Assembly: GCA_003167475.1 (NCBI GenBank)
Contig: PMTB01000165.1
Coordinates: 3,930-17,661 of the forward strand
Length of the DNA stretch: 13,732 bases
DNA from: a candidate division FCPU426 bacterium
Lineage (GTDB): Bacteria > Oederibacteriota > PGYV01 > Palsa-1178
Reading direction: 5' to 3'
Positions 1 to 5,717 of the stretch are shown here, piece by piece (position 1 is the first letter of the stretch; the number at the start of each line of letters is the position of its first letter). A program made the position numbers and the translations under genes. The notes beneath the pieces were generated by a model. The model worked only from the letters and a program-made list of their open reading frames with translations. It did not search any database and was not told the origin of the DNA.

Positions 1-6
1 CACGGG

Positions 7-28
7 GAGAGGGAGCAAGCCCCCTCTC
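7..28 (-). terminator. Hairpin just after the M48 protease stop; possible transcript end without a U-tract
   Basis: Read on the minus strand, positions 28 to 7 fold into a 9-bp stem (GAGAGGGGG against CUCCCUCUC, one G-U wobble) closed by a CUUG tetraloop. The wobble pairs only in minus-strand RNA; the plus strand would have an A/C mismatch there, so the hairpin suits the 3' end of the protease mRNA, whose stop codon is 21 bases upstream. No run of U follows, so it is not a classical intrinsic terminator. It could act in RNA 3'-end protection or simply be a repeat. Confidence 0.35.
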
Positions 29-48
29 TACATCATCGTTTTGAGACA

Positions 49-2097
49 TTACACCGGCCTTATTGCCCAAAACACCCCTGCAAGCATGATCAATATCCCC
101 GCCGCGATTTTCGCGTAGTACGCGTAGCAGTTTATCGTCTCGCCCTCGCACTCCATCTGTTTTATTTCTATATACGGCACAGGCGACCGCCTGTACCAGC
201 CCGTGATCTTCACATCTTTGCCCTGATATTTTGAGCTGCGCAATAAGCCGAAGAAGAAGTTCCATATCGCCAGCGGCTGGTTGTAGTCCAGGTAAATGAT
301 CCCGCTTTTATCCTGCAGTACAAAGTCCTCGCTCCATATCAAACCCGGAACCCCGCGGCCTATTATTTTTCCGCTTACTTCGCAGGGAACCGGCCTTATA
401 GCCGAGACTTTGATCTTTTTCAACAGGGAAGGAATGTTCATCTGCGCAAAAAAGGATGAGTTGTAGGAAAAAAACGTCCTTATAAGATAAGCCAAACCGA
501 AAACAGCCGGGATTGATTTAAGTACGATCATTTGTTTACCCATAAAGAAATACGCGCCCACGCAAGCCGCAGCCGCGGCCGCTGGCAGCCAGCTTATGAA
601 CAAATCCTCAAAAAATTCATCCCAGTAGCTTTCGGGTTTTTGTTCGTTGAATATTATGAACGGTTCCCTGCCCATTATCTGTGACTGGCGGCTTAGGGCT
701 ATGATCCTTTTGGCTATGAGCGGATGGGTGGAGGAGAGTTCATAGAACGCGGCCCACGGGTTCCAAAGGTCCCACTTCATGGAATTCTTCAGCAGTTCCT
801 TGTCGATTTGCCCGCCCATCGATCCGGGGCTATATGTGGTTACGGATAGCGATCTGGCCGAATTTGAGTCAAAAATGCCGAGGGCCTTCAATGATTCAGA
901 GTTGGATTCCCTTGATTCCTTCTCGTCCTTGCCCCTGCCCGCTAGGCCGTAACCGATCTTAACCAGGGCTGAAGCGAGCAGAGAAGGGTCATTTGTTGAA
1001 GTGCCGGAAAACCTGTCGGCGTAAAATTCCCTGACACGCGAGAAGAACAGCACGATATATTCTGAAATGATATACAGCAGGTACGAAGTGATGGCTATCA
1101 CCGCGGTGTAGCCGGATGATCTGCTGTTCTTGCCTGATTTTACCTTTATTAGCACCCGGTAAATATAATAAAGCAGCAGCGGCACAATATACGCTATTGT
1201 CATTACCAGGAAATCCCAGTGGACTATATGGCCCATCTCGTGGCCCACCACTGCGTTTGTCTCTTCAGGTTCAAGCAGGTTTAAAATGCCCTGCGTTATC
1301 ACTATTCTGGCATTATTCGGCGTATGGCCGTAAGTAAAAGCATTCGGCGCGCCATCCGGTATAATGCCGATTTTTGGCGGGTTTATACCTTCTTTGCCGG
1401 CCGTTTTTGTTATGAACGCAGAGAGCCCTTCGGGTAGAGTTGAATATTCAACCCACTGTATCTTATAGAACCAGCGCAGGTTCAGGTCAAGTATGAAAGG
1501 CGACAGTATGAACTGGAGCACCGCGATCGCCACTCCTATTATAAGGGCGGTTTCGCTTCCGATGACCTTGAAATAAATCATCAGGTAAAGTATTGCCGTG
1601 AGCATGGCATACAGCGTGAAAAGGGTCATTCCAGATACGAGTGCGAGGTTGGGAAGCAAAAAGGAGGGCATGGGCGCCGGAGCGGATTTTTTTTCTTCAG
1701 GTTGTTTTTGTTCCGGAGCGGCCGCGATTGCAGCGGCTGATTTAGGGTCCAATACCATGGAAAGCCCGGATCCGGTTATTCCTGCCACGATTTTCAGTTC
1801 GCCTGCGTCAAGCCAAATGCCTCCGGTCTGAACGCAGTAGTCTATGACAAGCTTGTCGTCAAATAATGACAGTTCGACCAGAGGGGACTGCGTTTTCGGG
1901 TTGAGCCTTACCGAAGGTTTGGAGCGCGGCATCGCGTTTTGTATTTCTTTTTTCAGTATATCGGGTTTGGAGGTGAAAAAGTATATCTCGCCTTTATCAA
2001 GCCAGACGCCTTTGCAATGGGGGCAGTAATCAACCAATACCCCTTGTTTTGTCATGGTTTCCTTAAGGTCGGCTTTTTTACAGGTGGTGCAGCGCAT
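49..2097 (-). CDS. Membrane M48-family (HtpX-like) zinc metalloprotease with N-terminal TFIIB-type zinc ribbon
   Basis: This is a 682-aa protein predicted to be an inner-membrane zinc endopeptidase. Residues 1-40 form a zf-TFIIB ribbon: C3-x2-C6, then C25-x2-C28, followed by GVWLDKGE. Residues 70-101 look like a second, degenerate ribbon that keeps IDYC and GGIWLDAGE but only one cysteine (C88). A low-complexity Ala/Pro/Lys linker (118-143) leads to hydrophobic segments near 150-176 and 184-203. The M48 core has HEMGH at 286-290, a probable third zinc ligand E357 in REFYAD, and STHPLIAKRI near 456-465. Further hydrophobic segments lie at about 297-316, 335-352, 502-518 and 660-680, with an unrecognised, probably beta-rich domain at 565-655. 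HtpX relatives degrade misfolded membrane proteins; that role here is inference. The start is supported by GGAGG a few bases upstream of the ATG. The protein is much longer than HtpX (about 290 aa) because of both end domains. Confidence 0.93.
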   Translation of the reverse strand: MRCTTCKKADLKETMTKQGVLVDYCPHCKGVWLDKGEIYFFTSKPDILKKEIQNAMPRSKPSVRLNPKTQSPLVELSLFDDKLVIDYCVQTGGIWLDAGELKIVAGITGSGLSMVLDPKSAAAIAAAPEQKQPEEKKSAPAPMPSFLLPNLALVSGMTLFTLYAMLTAILYLMIYFKVIGSETALIIGVAIAVLQFILSPFILDLNLRWFYKIQWVEYSTLPEGLSAFITKTAGKEGINPPKIGIIPDGAPNAFTYGHTPNNARIVITQGILNLLEPEETNAVVGHEMGHIVHWDFLVMTIAYIVPLLLYYIYRVLIKVKSGKNSRSSGYTAVIAITSYLLYIISEYIVLFFSRVREFYADRFSGTSTNDPSLLASALVKIGYGLAGRGKDEKESRESNSESLKALGIFDSNSARSLSVTTYSPGSMGGQIDKELLKNSMKWDLWNPWAAFYELSSTHPLIAKRIIALSRQSQIMGREPFIIFNEQKPESYWDEFFEDLFISWLPAAAAAACVGAYFFMGKQMIVLKSIPAVFGLAYLIRTFFSYNSSFFAQMNIPSLLKKIKVSAIRPVPCEVSGKIIGRGVPGLIWSEDFVLQDKSGIIYLDYNQPLAIWNFFFGLLRSSKYQGKDVKITGWYRRSPVPYIEIKQMECEGETINCYAYYAKIAAGILIMLAGVFWAIRPV

Positions 2098-2137
2098 AAG
2101 TGCCTCCGTAAAACTGGATTTTACCCGTTATTACGAT

Positions 2138-2165
2138 ATTATATAGCAAACAGTTAAAAAAACAA
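2138..2165 (-). promoter_or_regulatory. Candidate sigma70-type promoter for the M48 protease gene
   Basis: On the minus strand there is a perfect TATAAT (plus-strand positions 2138-2143) and, 16 bases upstream, TTGTTT (2160-2165), a weak -35 match. This would give a leader of roughly 30-35 bases before the ATG at 2097, with the ribosome binding site inside it. The -10 element is convincing; the -35 is not. Confidence 0.45.
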
Positions 2166-2204
2166 CGTTTTGTTTGCAATAGATCCGTCCGTTGATGCGG
2201 TGTA

Positions 2205-2225
2205 GCGGCGCATATGATGCGCCGC
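2205..2225. repeat. Perfect 9-bp inverted repeat in the divergent intergenic region
   Basis: GCGGCGCAT (2205-2213) is followed by three bases and its exact reverse complement ATGCGCCGC (2217-2225). The stem is GC-rich and would be stable as RNA or serve as a palindromic protein site. Neither strand shows a following T-run, so it is not a standard terminator. It sits between the M48 promoter and slyD, so an operator role is possible but unproven. Confidence 0.5.
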
Positions 2226-2267
2226 CCATACCGGGGACGTTTAGGCTTCTTTGAAAAAATAAAAATC

Positions 2268-2286
2268 TTCCATTTTAACAATGGAA
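2268..2286. repeat. Perfect 7-bp inverted repeat upstream of the slyD-like gene
   Basis: TTCCATT (2268-2274), a five-base spacer, and AATGGAA (2280-2286). The stem is AT-rich and weak as RNA. On the minus strand it is followed by a T-rich stretch, which gives it a faint terminator look in that direction. On the plus strand it lies about 46 bases before the slyD-like ATG and could be an operator. A TTGAAA at 2251-2256 has no good -10 at standard spacing. Confidence 0.35.
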
Positions 2287-2332
2287 ATGATATTATTGAC
2301 CATGGCATAAATATATTATCCGGAGGCATTAA

Positions 2333-2761
2333 ATGGCACAGGCAAAAAAAGGCGACATGGTAAAAGTCAACTATAAAGGCACCCTTGAGGACGGGAGTAT
2401 TTTTGACTCTTCCGAAGGCAGGGAACCGCTGGAGTTCAAGCTCGGCGAGGGCATGCTCATACCGGCTTTTGAGGCGGCTGTGATTGGATTGAACCCCGGC
2501 GAAAAAAAGACGGTGAAGATAGCCGCGGCAGACGCGTATGGGCCAAAGATGGATGAGGCGCTTATCAATGTTCCGCTTGCGGATATTCCGGAACATATTA
2601 AACCCGCGGTGGGGCTGCAGCTGCAGCTTATGGGCCCCGACGGCAATGCCGTGTTCGCGCAGATAATTTCCATGACTGAAACCGAAGTGACCCTGGACGG
2701 AAACCACCCGCTCGCGGGCAAGGACCTTACATTTGATATAGAACTTGTTTCGATAGTATAG
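2333..2761 (+). CDS. slyD: SlyD-like FKBP-type peptidyl-prolyl cis-trans isomerase
   Basis: A 142-aa cytoplasmic protein of the SlyD class, which catalyses proline cis-trans isomerisation and acts as a folding chaperone. The FKBP half-domain begins with VKVNYKGTLEDGSIFDSS (residues 10-27) and continues to DAYG (67-70). The insert-in-flap chaperone domain spans about 71-120. The family signature GNHPLAGKDLTFDIEL follows at 123-138 and closes the FKBP fold. There is no signal peptide. The metal-binding, histidine-rich C-terminal tail of E. coli SlyD is absent, so a nickel-delivery role is unlikely. CGGAGG at 2321-2326 precedes the ATG at good spacing. The next gene starts 24 bases after the stop with no terminator between, so the two are probably co-transcribed. 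The gene symbol is by family only. Confidence 0.93.
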   Translation: MAQAKKGDMVKVNYKGTLEDGSIFDSSEGREPLEFKLGEGMLIPAFEAAVIGLNPGEKKTVKIAAADAYGPKMDEALINVPLADIPEHIKPAVGLQLQLMGPDGNAVFAQIISMTETEVTLDGNHPLAGKDLTFDIELVSIV

Positions 2762-2785
2762 TCTGAGAATAATCAGGGAGGAAAA

Positions 2786-3148
2786 ATGGCGTCGGTTAAA
2801 TTCATGGAACACAAGGGTAAGAGGATCCTACACATGGATTTTTCCTATTCCGAAATAAATGAAATCATTAAAGCCATTGACGAGGCTGCCAAACTGATAG
2901 AAAAAGAGCCTCCCGTGTCGGTCCTGGGACTGGTGGATGTAACAGCCAGCCGTTTTGACAAGGCCGTATCGGATAAATTAAAGGATTTTACCGCCCATAA
3001 TAAGCCGTATATGAAAATGACCGCAATTGTGGGGATAGAAAAAATAAAGAAAGTCATATATCTCGCGGTAATGTCTTTTAGCGGCAGAAAAAATTTGATA
3101 TTAAAGGACACGGTTGAAGAGGCTAATGACTGGCTTGCGGCCCAATAA
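2786..3148 (+). CDS. Small STAS/SpoIIAA-like protein of unknown function
   Basis: A 120-aa soluble protein with no signal peptide or membrane segment. It alternates predicted strands and helices: a strand pair around residues 3-18 (KFMEHKGKRILHMDF), a helix at about 21-40, a strand VSVLGLVDVT (44-53), a helix at 57-71, a strand MKMTAIVG (76-83), a helix at 85-97, and a closing NLILKDTVEEANDWLA (103-118). That order and the closing pattern (strand, acidic turn, helix ending in WL) resemble SpoIIAA-like/STAS-SEC14 small proteins. This is a pattern judgement, not a database hit, and the function is unknown. No phosphorylatable serine in an anti-sigma-antagonist context stands out. AGGGAGG lies just before the ATG. 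It follows the slyD-like gene by 24 bases and precedes nagA by 23 bases, probably in one transcript. Confidence 0.75.
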   Translation: MASVKFMEHKGKRILHMDFSYSEINEIIKAIDEAAKLIEKEPPVSVLGLVDVTASRFDKAVSDKLKDFTAHNKPYMKMTAIVGIEKIKKVIYLAVMSFSGRKNLILKDTVEEANDWLAAQ

Positions 3149-3171
3149 ATCCAGCGGAACCGGGATGAACC

Positions 3172-4089
3172 ATGGAAGATGAAATTCTCATAATAAATGC
3201 CAGGTTATTTGACGGGCAAAAATTTATCGTTCAGGACAGTGTCAGGGTTTCAAACGGAATAATAATGGAAATAACAGGCGGCAAAACTGCGGCCCCCACC
3301 GGATATAAAATATATGATCTTAAGAACAGAATATTATGCCCTGGTTTTATCGACATCCATACGCATGGCGCGGGAGGCGTGGACTCCATGGAGGTGTCTT
3401 CCTTAAGGCGCGCGCGGCAAATGGCCGGAGCCTTTGCCGCGACAGGGGTAACCTCATTCCTGCTGGCTTGTTTTTATGAAAACAACAACAATGCGGCATC
3501 GGCCGTTTCATATCTGGAAAAGGCAGGACCGTCTGCGGCCCGTTTTTTGGGTCAATACCTGGAAGGCCCTTTCATAAATCCCGTCAAGAGGGGAATGATC
3601 CCGCGCAGGTTCATGCTTGACCCGGGCCGGGATATGGGCAAAAGTGTGAAAGCGGTGCTGGGGAAATATTCCGCGCTGAAGGTCATGACTATCGCGCCGG
3701 AACTGAAAAATTCCGCGGGCGCCATGAGGGCCATATCGAAAAAAGGCGTAATCCCGTCGTTCGGGCACTCTTCCGCGGGTTATGACGAAACAAAAAAGGC
3801 GATCCGCGGCGGAATGCGGCACGCAACCCATCTTTTTAACGCAATGGAAGTCTTCCACCATAGGAACCCGGGTCCGTTCCCGGCCATCGCTGAAGATGGC
3901 CGTGTGACAGCGGAGATAATCGCGGACGGGACGCACGTGCATCCGGCAGCGATAAAAGCTGCCGTGAAACTGTTGGGTACTGAAAGGGTCATATTGATAT
4001 CCGACTCCACGGCTATGATGGGATACAAAGACGGCAGATATTATTTGGATAATGCAGGCCCTTTTACTGTCAGGCAGGGCGCGGCTTAA
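3172..4089 (+). CDS. nagA: N-acetylglucosamine-6-phosphate deacetylase, main part, ended early by an in-frame TAA
   Basis: NagA removes the acetyl group from N-acetylglucosamine-6-phosphate to give glucosamine-6-phosphate, in amino-sugar catabolism and cell-wall recycling. The 305 residues before the stop carry the complete active site of this amidohydrolase: DIHTHGAGG (61-69, metal-type histidines H63 and H65), EGPF (131-134, metal-ligand glutamate), GHS (198-200), RHATHLFNAM (216-225), DGTHVHP (252-258) and the catalytic aspartate in ISDST (D278). Translation stops at TAA 4087-4089. The same frame then continues with IEDNTLMGS, the normal next block of NagA, to 4329. The intact length would be about 385 aa, typical for NagA. 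The start ATG has only a weak ribosome binding site. Losing the last 80 residues removes part of the small beta domain and the final helices, so this product is probably non-functional unless the stop is a sequencing error or is read through. Confidence 0.9.
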   Translation: MEDEILIINARLFDGQKFIVQDSVRVSNGIIMEITGGKTAAPTGYKIYDLKNRILCPGFIDIHTHGAGGVDSMEVSSLRRARQMAGAFAATGVTSFLLACFYENNNNAASAVSYLEKAGPSAARFLGQYLEGPFINPVKRGMIPRRFMLDPGRDMGKSVKAVLGKYSALKVMTIAPELKNSAGAMRAISKKGVIPSFGHSSAGYDETKKAIRGGMRHATHLFNAMEVFHHRNPGPFPAIAEDGRVTAEIIADGTHVHPAAIKAAVKLLGTERVILISDSTAMMGYKDGRYYLDNAGPFTVRQGAA

Positions 4090-4329
4090 ATTGAGGATAA
4101 CACGCTTATGGGCAGCTGTACCACGCTGCTTCAGATGGCCATAAATGTAAAGAAGTGGTGCGGTATAAGGAATGAGGACGTGCTGAGGATGGTTACGTAC
4201 AATCCCTCAAAATTGCTGGGGTTTCCGCGCGTCGGTGTCATTAAAAAGGGTTTTTTTGCAGATTTTAATGTTTTGGACGACAATCTGAAACTATATCAGG
4301 TTTTCAAGGACGGCAGGACTGTGCTTTAA
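4090..4329 (+). pseudogene. nagA: C-terminal remainder of nagA, in frame after the premature stop
   Basis: These 79 codons are in exactly the same frame as the upstream nagA piece, with only the TAA at 4087-4089 between them. They encode IEDNTLMGSCTTLLQM, then a helix region ending DVLRMVTYNPSKLLGF, then VGVIKKGFFADFNVLD, the standard NagA C-terminus (family pattern: EDGTLAGS, NPA..LG, G.I..G..ADLVVLD). No frameshift is needed, so a single base change would join the two. AAA (Lys) to TAA is the simplest guess, since the family usually has a basic residue before this block. An ATG at 4108 could in principle restart translation, but no clear ribosome binding site precedes it and the fragment lacks all catalytic residues. 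Confidence 0.85.
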
Positions 4330-4344
4330 AACTTGAAGATCTTT

Positions 4345-4424
4345 GTTCTGTGTTCTCTGTTCTCTGTTCTGTGTTCTGAGTTCTTTGTTCCTCAATCACA
4401 GAACACAGAACATAGAACAGAGAC
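4345..4424. repeat. Heptanucleotide tandem array (GTTCTNT) with an inverted copy, forming a long hairpin
   Basis: Six consecutive 7-base units run from 4345 to 4386 (GTTCTGT, GTTCTCT, GTTCTCT, GTTCTGT, GTTCTGA, GTTCTTT) plus a partial GTTC at 4387-4390. After a short gap the reverse-complement units ACAGAAC, ACAGAAC and ATAGAAC follow at 4398-4418. The two halves pair over 25 positions with one mismatch (4354-4378 against 4399-4423), leaving a 20-base loop. The array fills most of the gap between nagA and the SRPBCC gene and ends shortly before the latter's ribosome binding site, so it would be a strong structure in the 5' leader. The unit length of 7 is not a multiple of three, which argues against coding. 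Confidence 0.9.
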
Positions 4425-4444
4425 GAATTACAAGGAGGCACTAC

Positions 4445-4861
4445 ATGGAAAAGATATCTTTGAAGGCCTTAATACCCGCTTTACCGCTTCAGATCTATGA
4501 CGCGTGGCTTGAGGGCAGGAAACACACGGAAATGACAGGTTCCCGGGCCACCGGTTACGCGAAAGAAGGCAAAGATTTTACCGCCTGGGACGGATATATA
4601 ACAGGCAAGAATGTCGAACTCGTTGACGGGAAAAAAATAGTCCAGTCATGGAGGGCTTCTGAGTTTGCCGAAGGCGCGCCCGACTCAAAACTCGAGATAA
4701 CATTCAAAAGGTTAAAGGGAGGAACCCAGGTTACTATAAATCATTCTAATATACCCGACGGGATGGGGGCGGGATACAAAAAAGGCTGGATAGATTATTA
4801 TTTTAAGCCCATGACAAAATATTTCACGGATAAGGCAAAGGCGAAGAAAGATAAGTTTTAA
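4445..4861 (+). CDS. SRPBCC (START/Bet v1-like) protein, AHSA1-type
   Basis: A 138-aa soluble protein. The opening ISLKALIPALPLQIYDAWL, then WDGYITGKNVELVDGKKIVQSW (residues 48-69) and a C-terminal helix around GYKKGWIDYYFKPMTKYF (110-127), match the AHSA1/SRPBCC helix-grip fold. In this fold a hydrophobic cavity binds small ligands or, in Aha1, the protein contacts Hsp90. The residues visible do not reveal the ligand. The start at 4445 is chosen because AAGGAGG lies at 4432-4438 with six bases of spacing. The frame is also open upstream to a TTG at 4343, but that extension is translation of the heptamer repeat and is not credible. It follows the broken nagA after 115 bases and could share its transcript. 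No terminator is seen before the next promoter. Confidence 0.88.
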   Translation: MEKISLKALIPALPLQIYDAWLEGRKHTEMTGSRATGYAKEGKDFTAWDGYITGKNVELVDGKKIVQSWRASEFAEGAPDSKLEITFKRLKGGTQVTINHSNIPDGMGAGYKKGWIDYYFKPMTKYFTDKAKAKKDKF

Positions 4862-4868
4862 AAACGCC

Positions 4869-4897
4869 TTGAAGTTTTACGGGCAATGTTTTATAAT
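4869..4897 (+). promoter_or_regulatory. Sigma70-type promoter for the 186-aa gene
   Basis: TTGAAG (4869-4874), a 17-base spacer, then a perfect TATAAT (4892-4897). Transcription would begin near 4904, giving a leader of about 37 bases that contains the ribosome binding site GCGGAGG before the ATG at 4941. This is the best-formed promoter in the window and makes the downstream gene an independent unit, closed by the terminator at 5518-5551. Confidence 0.65.
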
Positions 4898-4940
4898 TGT
4901 ATAGGTACAGAGGGGCATACAATTTTCGCGGAGGTGTTTT

Positions 4941-5501
4941 ATGGAGGTTAAAGGAACGGCTGTCATGGCCACAAGGGAGTTCGTAAAATCAAAGTTTGGC
5001 GACGCCGGGCTTGCGAAATGGGTCGCTAAACTCAAACCTGAAGCCGCGGAAATTTACGGCGGAGCCATACTTACCAACCAGTGGTATGACCTTAAAACAA
5101 TACTTGAAGAACCGTGCAGGTCCATAGCGGAAGTTTTCTACAACGGCGACAAGCGGGCCTTCGTGGAAGTGGGAAGGCACAGCGCCGACCACGGGCTCAG
5201 GGGCATATATAAACTCTTTGTAAAGATCGGTTCCCCCCAGTTCATTCTTTCAAAAGCCGGATCCATACTTCCGACCTACTACAAGCCAAGCGTCATGCGG
5301 GGCGAAGAGGCCGACAAGAATACGTACAGGGTCTTTGTCAACCAGTTTGACCAGTACAGCGACGTTATAGAACAGAGGATATCCGGATGGATTGAACGCG
5401 CCCTCGAGATATGCGGGTGTAAGGGTGTCAGGGTTAATGTCATCAAATCCCTTGCAAAAAAAGACCAGTGCACACAGTATGATATAGAGTGGAACCTTTA
5501 G
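4941..5501 (+). CDS. Uncharacterised 186-aa protein, possibly related to the DUF2378/TIGR02265 family
   Basis: A soluble alpha/beta protein with no signal peptide or membrane segment. I do not recognise it firmly. Visible features are an N-terminal helical region (residues 10-60), a central segment FVEVGRHSADHGLRGIYKLFVKIGSPQFILSKAG (74-107, with H80 and H84), a strand-rich stretch YRVFVNQFDQYSDVIEQRISGWIERALEICGC (129-160), and a closing VRVNVIKSLAKKDQCTQYDIEWNL. The middle block followed by a long amphipathic helix and a C-terminal strand recalls TIGR02265/DUF2378 proteins, common in myxobacteria and distantly like the V4R/heme-NO-binding fold. This is family memory, not a search. Cysteines at 59, 158, 160 and 177 are present but form no classic metal motif. 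GCGGAGG precedes the ATG. It is monocistronic, with its own promoter and strong terminator, which suggests independent control. Confidence 0.7.
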   Translation: MEVKGTAVMATREFVKSKFGDAGLAKWVAKLKPEAAEIYGGAILTNQWYDLKTILEEPCRSIAEVFYNGDKRAFVEVGRHSADHGLRGIYKLFVKIGSPQFILSKAGSILPTYYKPSVMRGEEADKNTYRVFVNQFDQYSDVIEQRISGWIERALEICGCKGVRVNVIKSLAKKDQCTQYDIEWNL

Positions 5502-5517
5502 ATTAAAAGAGCGGCTT

Positions 5518-5551
5518 AAAAAAAAGGCGGGGAGCGATCCCCGCCTTTTTT
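5518..5551 (+). terminator. Strong Rho-independent terminator
   Basis: GGCGGGGA (5526-5533), a GCGA tetraloop of the GNRA type (5534-5537), and TCCCCGCC (5538-5545), followed by six T. Eight A precede the stem, which lengthens it with A-T pairs and makes it usable in both directions. It begins 17 bases after the stop of the 186-aa gene and separates that unit from the HD/Nim genes. Confidence 0.95.
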
Positions 5552-5576
5552 CATTAAGATCAAAAGCTTTCAGAAA

Positions 5577-5597
5577 GTAGATAGTCGATAGTAGAAG
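5577..5597. repeat. Short heptanucleotide array (GTNGATA)
   Basis: Three consecutive 7-base units: GTAGATA (5577-5583), GTCGATA (5584-5590) and GTAGAAG (5591-5597, degenerate). The unit differs from the GTTCTNT array at 4345 but has the same period of seven and a similar intergenic position, so the two may belong to one class of short repeats. Confidence 0.5.
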
Positions 5598-5635
5598 AGT
5601 GTGGGTTGCTCTTAATTATAATAGGCCGCAGGGCG

Positions 5636-5698
5636 TTTAAAAACACGGGGAGTTATGGTAAGATATTGGTTGTAATTCAGGCAGGCTGAATTTAAACC
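5636..5698 (+). promoter_or_regulatory. Possible promoter with an overlapping 31-bp imperfect palindrome before the HD gene
   Basis: TTTAAA (5636-5641), 17 bases, then TAAGAT (5659-5664), each matching consensus at four of six positions. At 5668-5698, about where transcription would start, the 13-base arms GGTTGTAATTCAG and CTGAATTTAAACC pair at 11 of 13 positions around a GCAGG centre. This arrangement fits a repressor operator or a leader hairpin. The ribosome binding site AGGGAG follows at 5704-5709. A separate TATAAT at 5617-5622 has no good -35. The rest of the 5552-5717 gap holds only the heptamer repeat. Confidence 0.35.
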
Positions 5699-5717
5699 AT
5701 ATCAGGGAGTTTTTCTA

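Noticed and set aside
2296..2319. Promoter for the slyD-like gene from TTGACC (2296) and TATTAT (2314)
   Set aside because: The spacing is 12 bases, too short for a sigma70 promoter, and the -10 would sit almost on the ribosome binding site.
2078..2812. A 244-codon open frame on the minus strand across the slyD-like gene
   Set aside because: It lies antisense to a clear SlyD-like gene, encodes no recognisable domain, and its composition is that of a mirrored coding strand.
4087..4089. TAA as a reassigned sense codon or a selenocysteine/pyrrolysine-type recoding site
   Set aside because: TAA ends several other genes in the window. Selenocysteine uses TGA and pyrrolysine TAG, and NagA has no catalytic residue at this position.
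4345..4424. CRISPR array
   Set aside because: The units are only seven bases long and directly adjacent, with no spacers and no cas genes nearby.
4343..4444. N-terminal extension of the SRPBCC protein to a TTG at 4343
   Set aside because: It would be translation of the heptamer repeat, with no ribosome binding site before it, while ATG 4445 has a perfect one.
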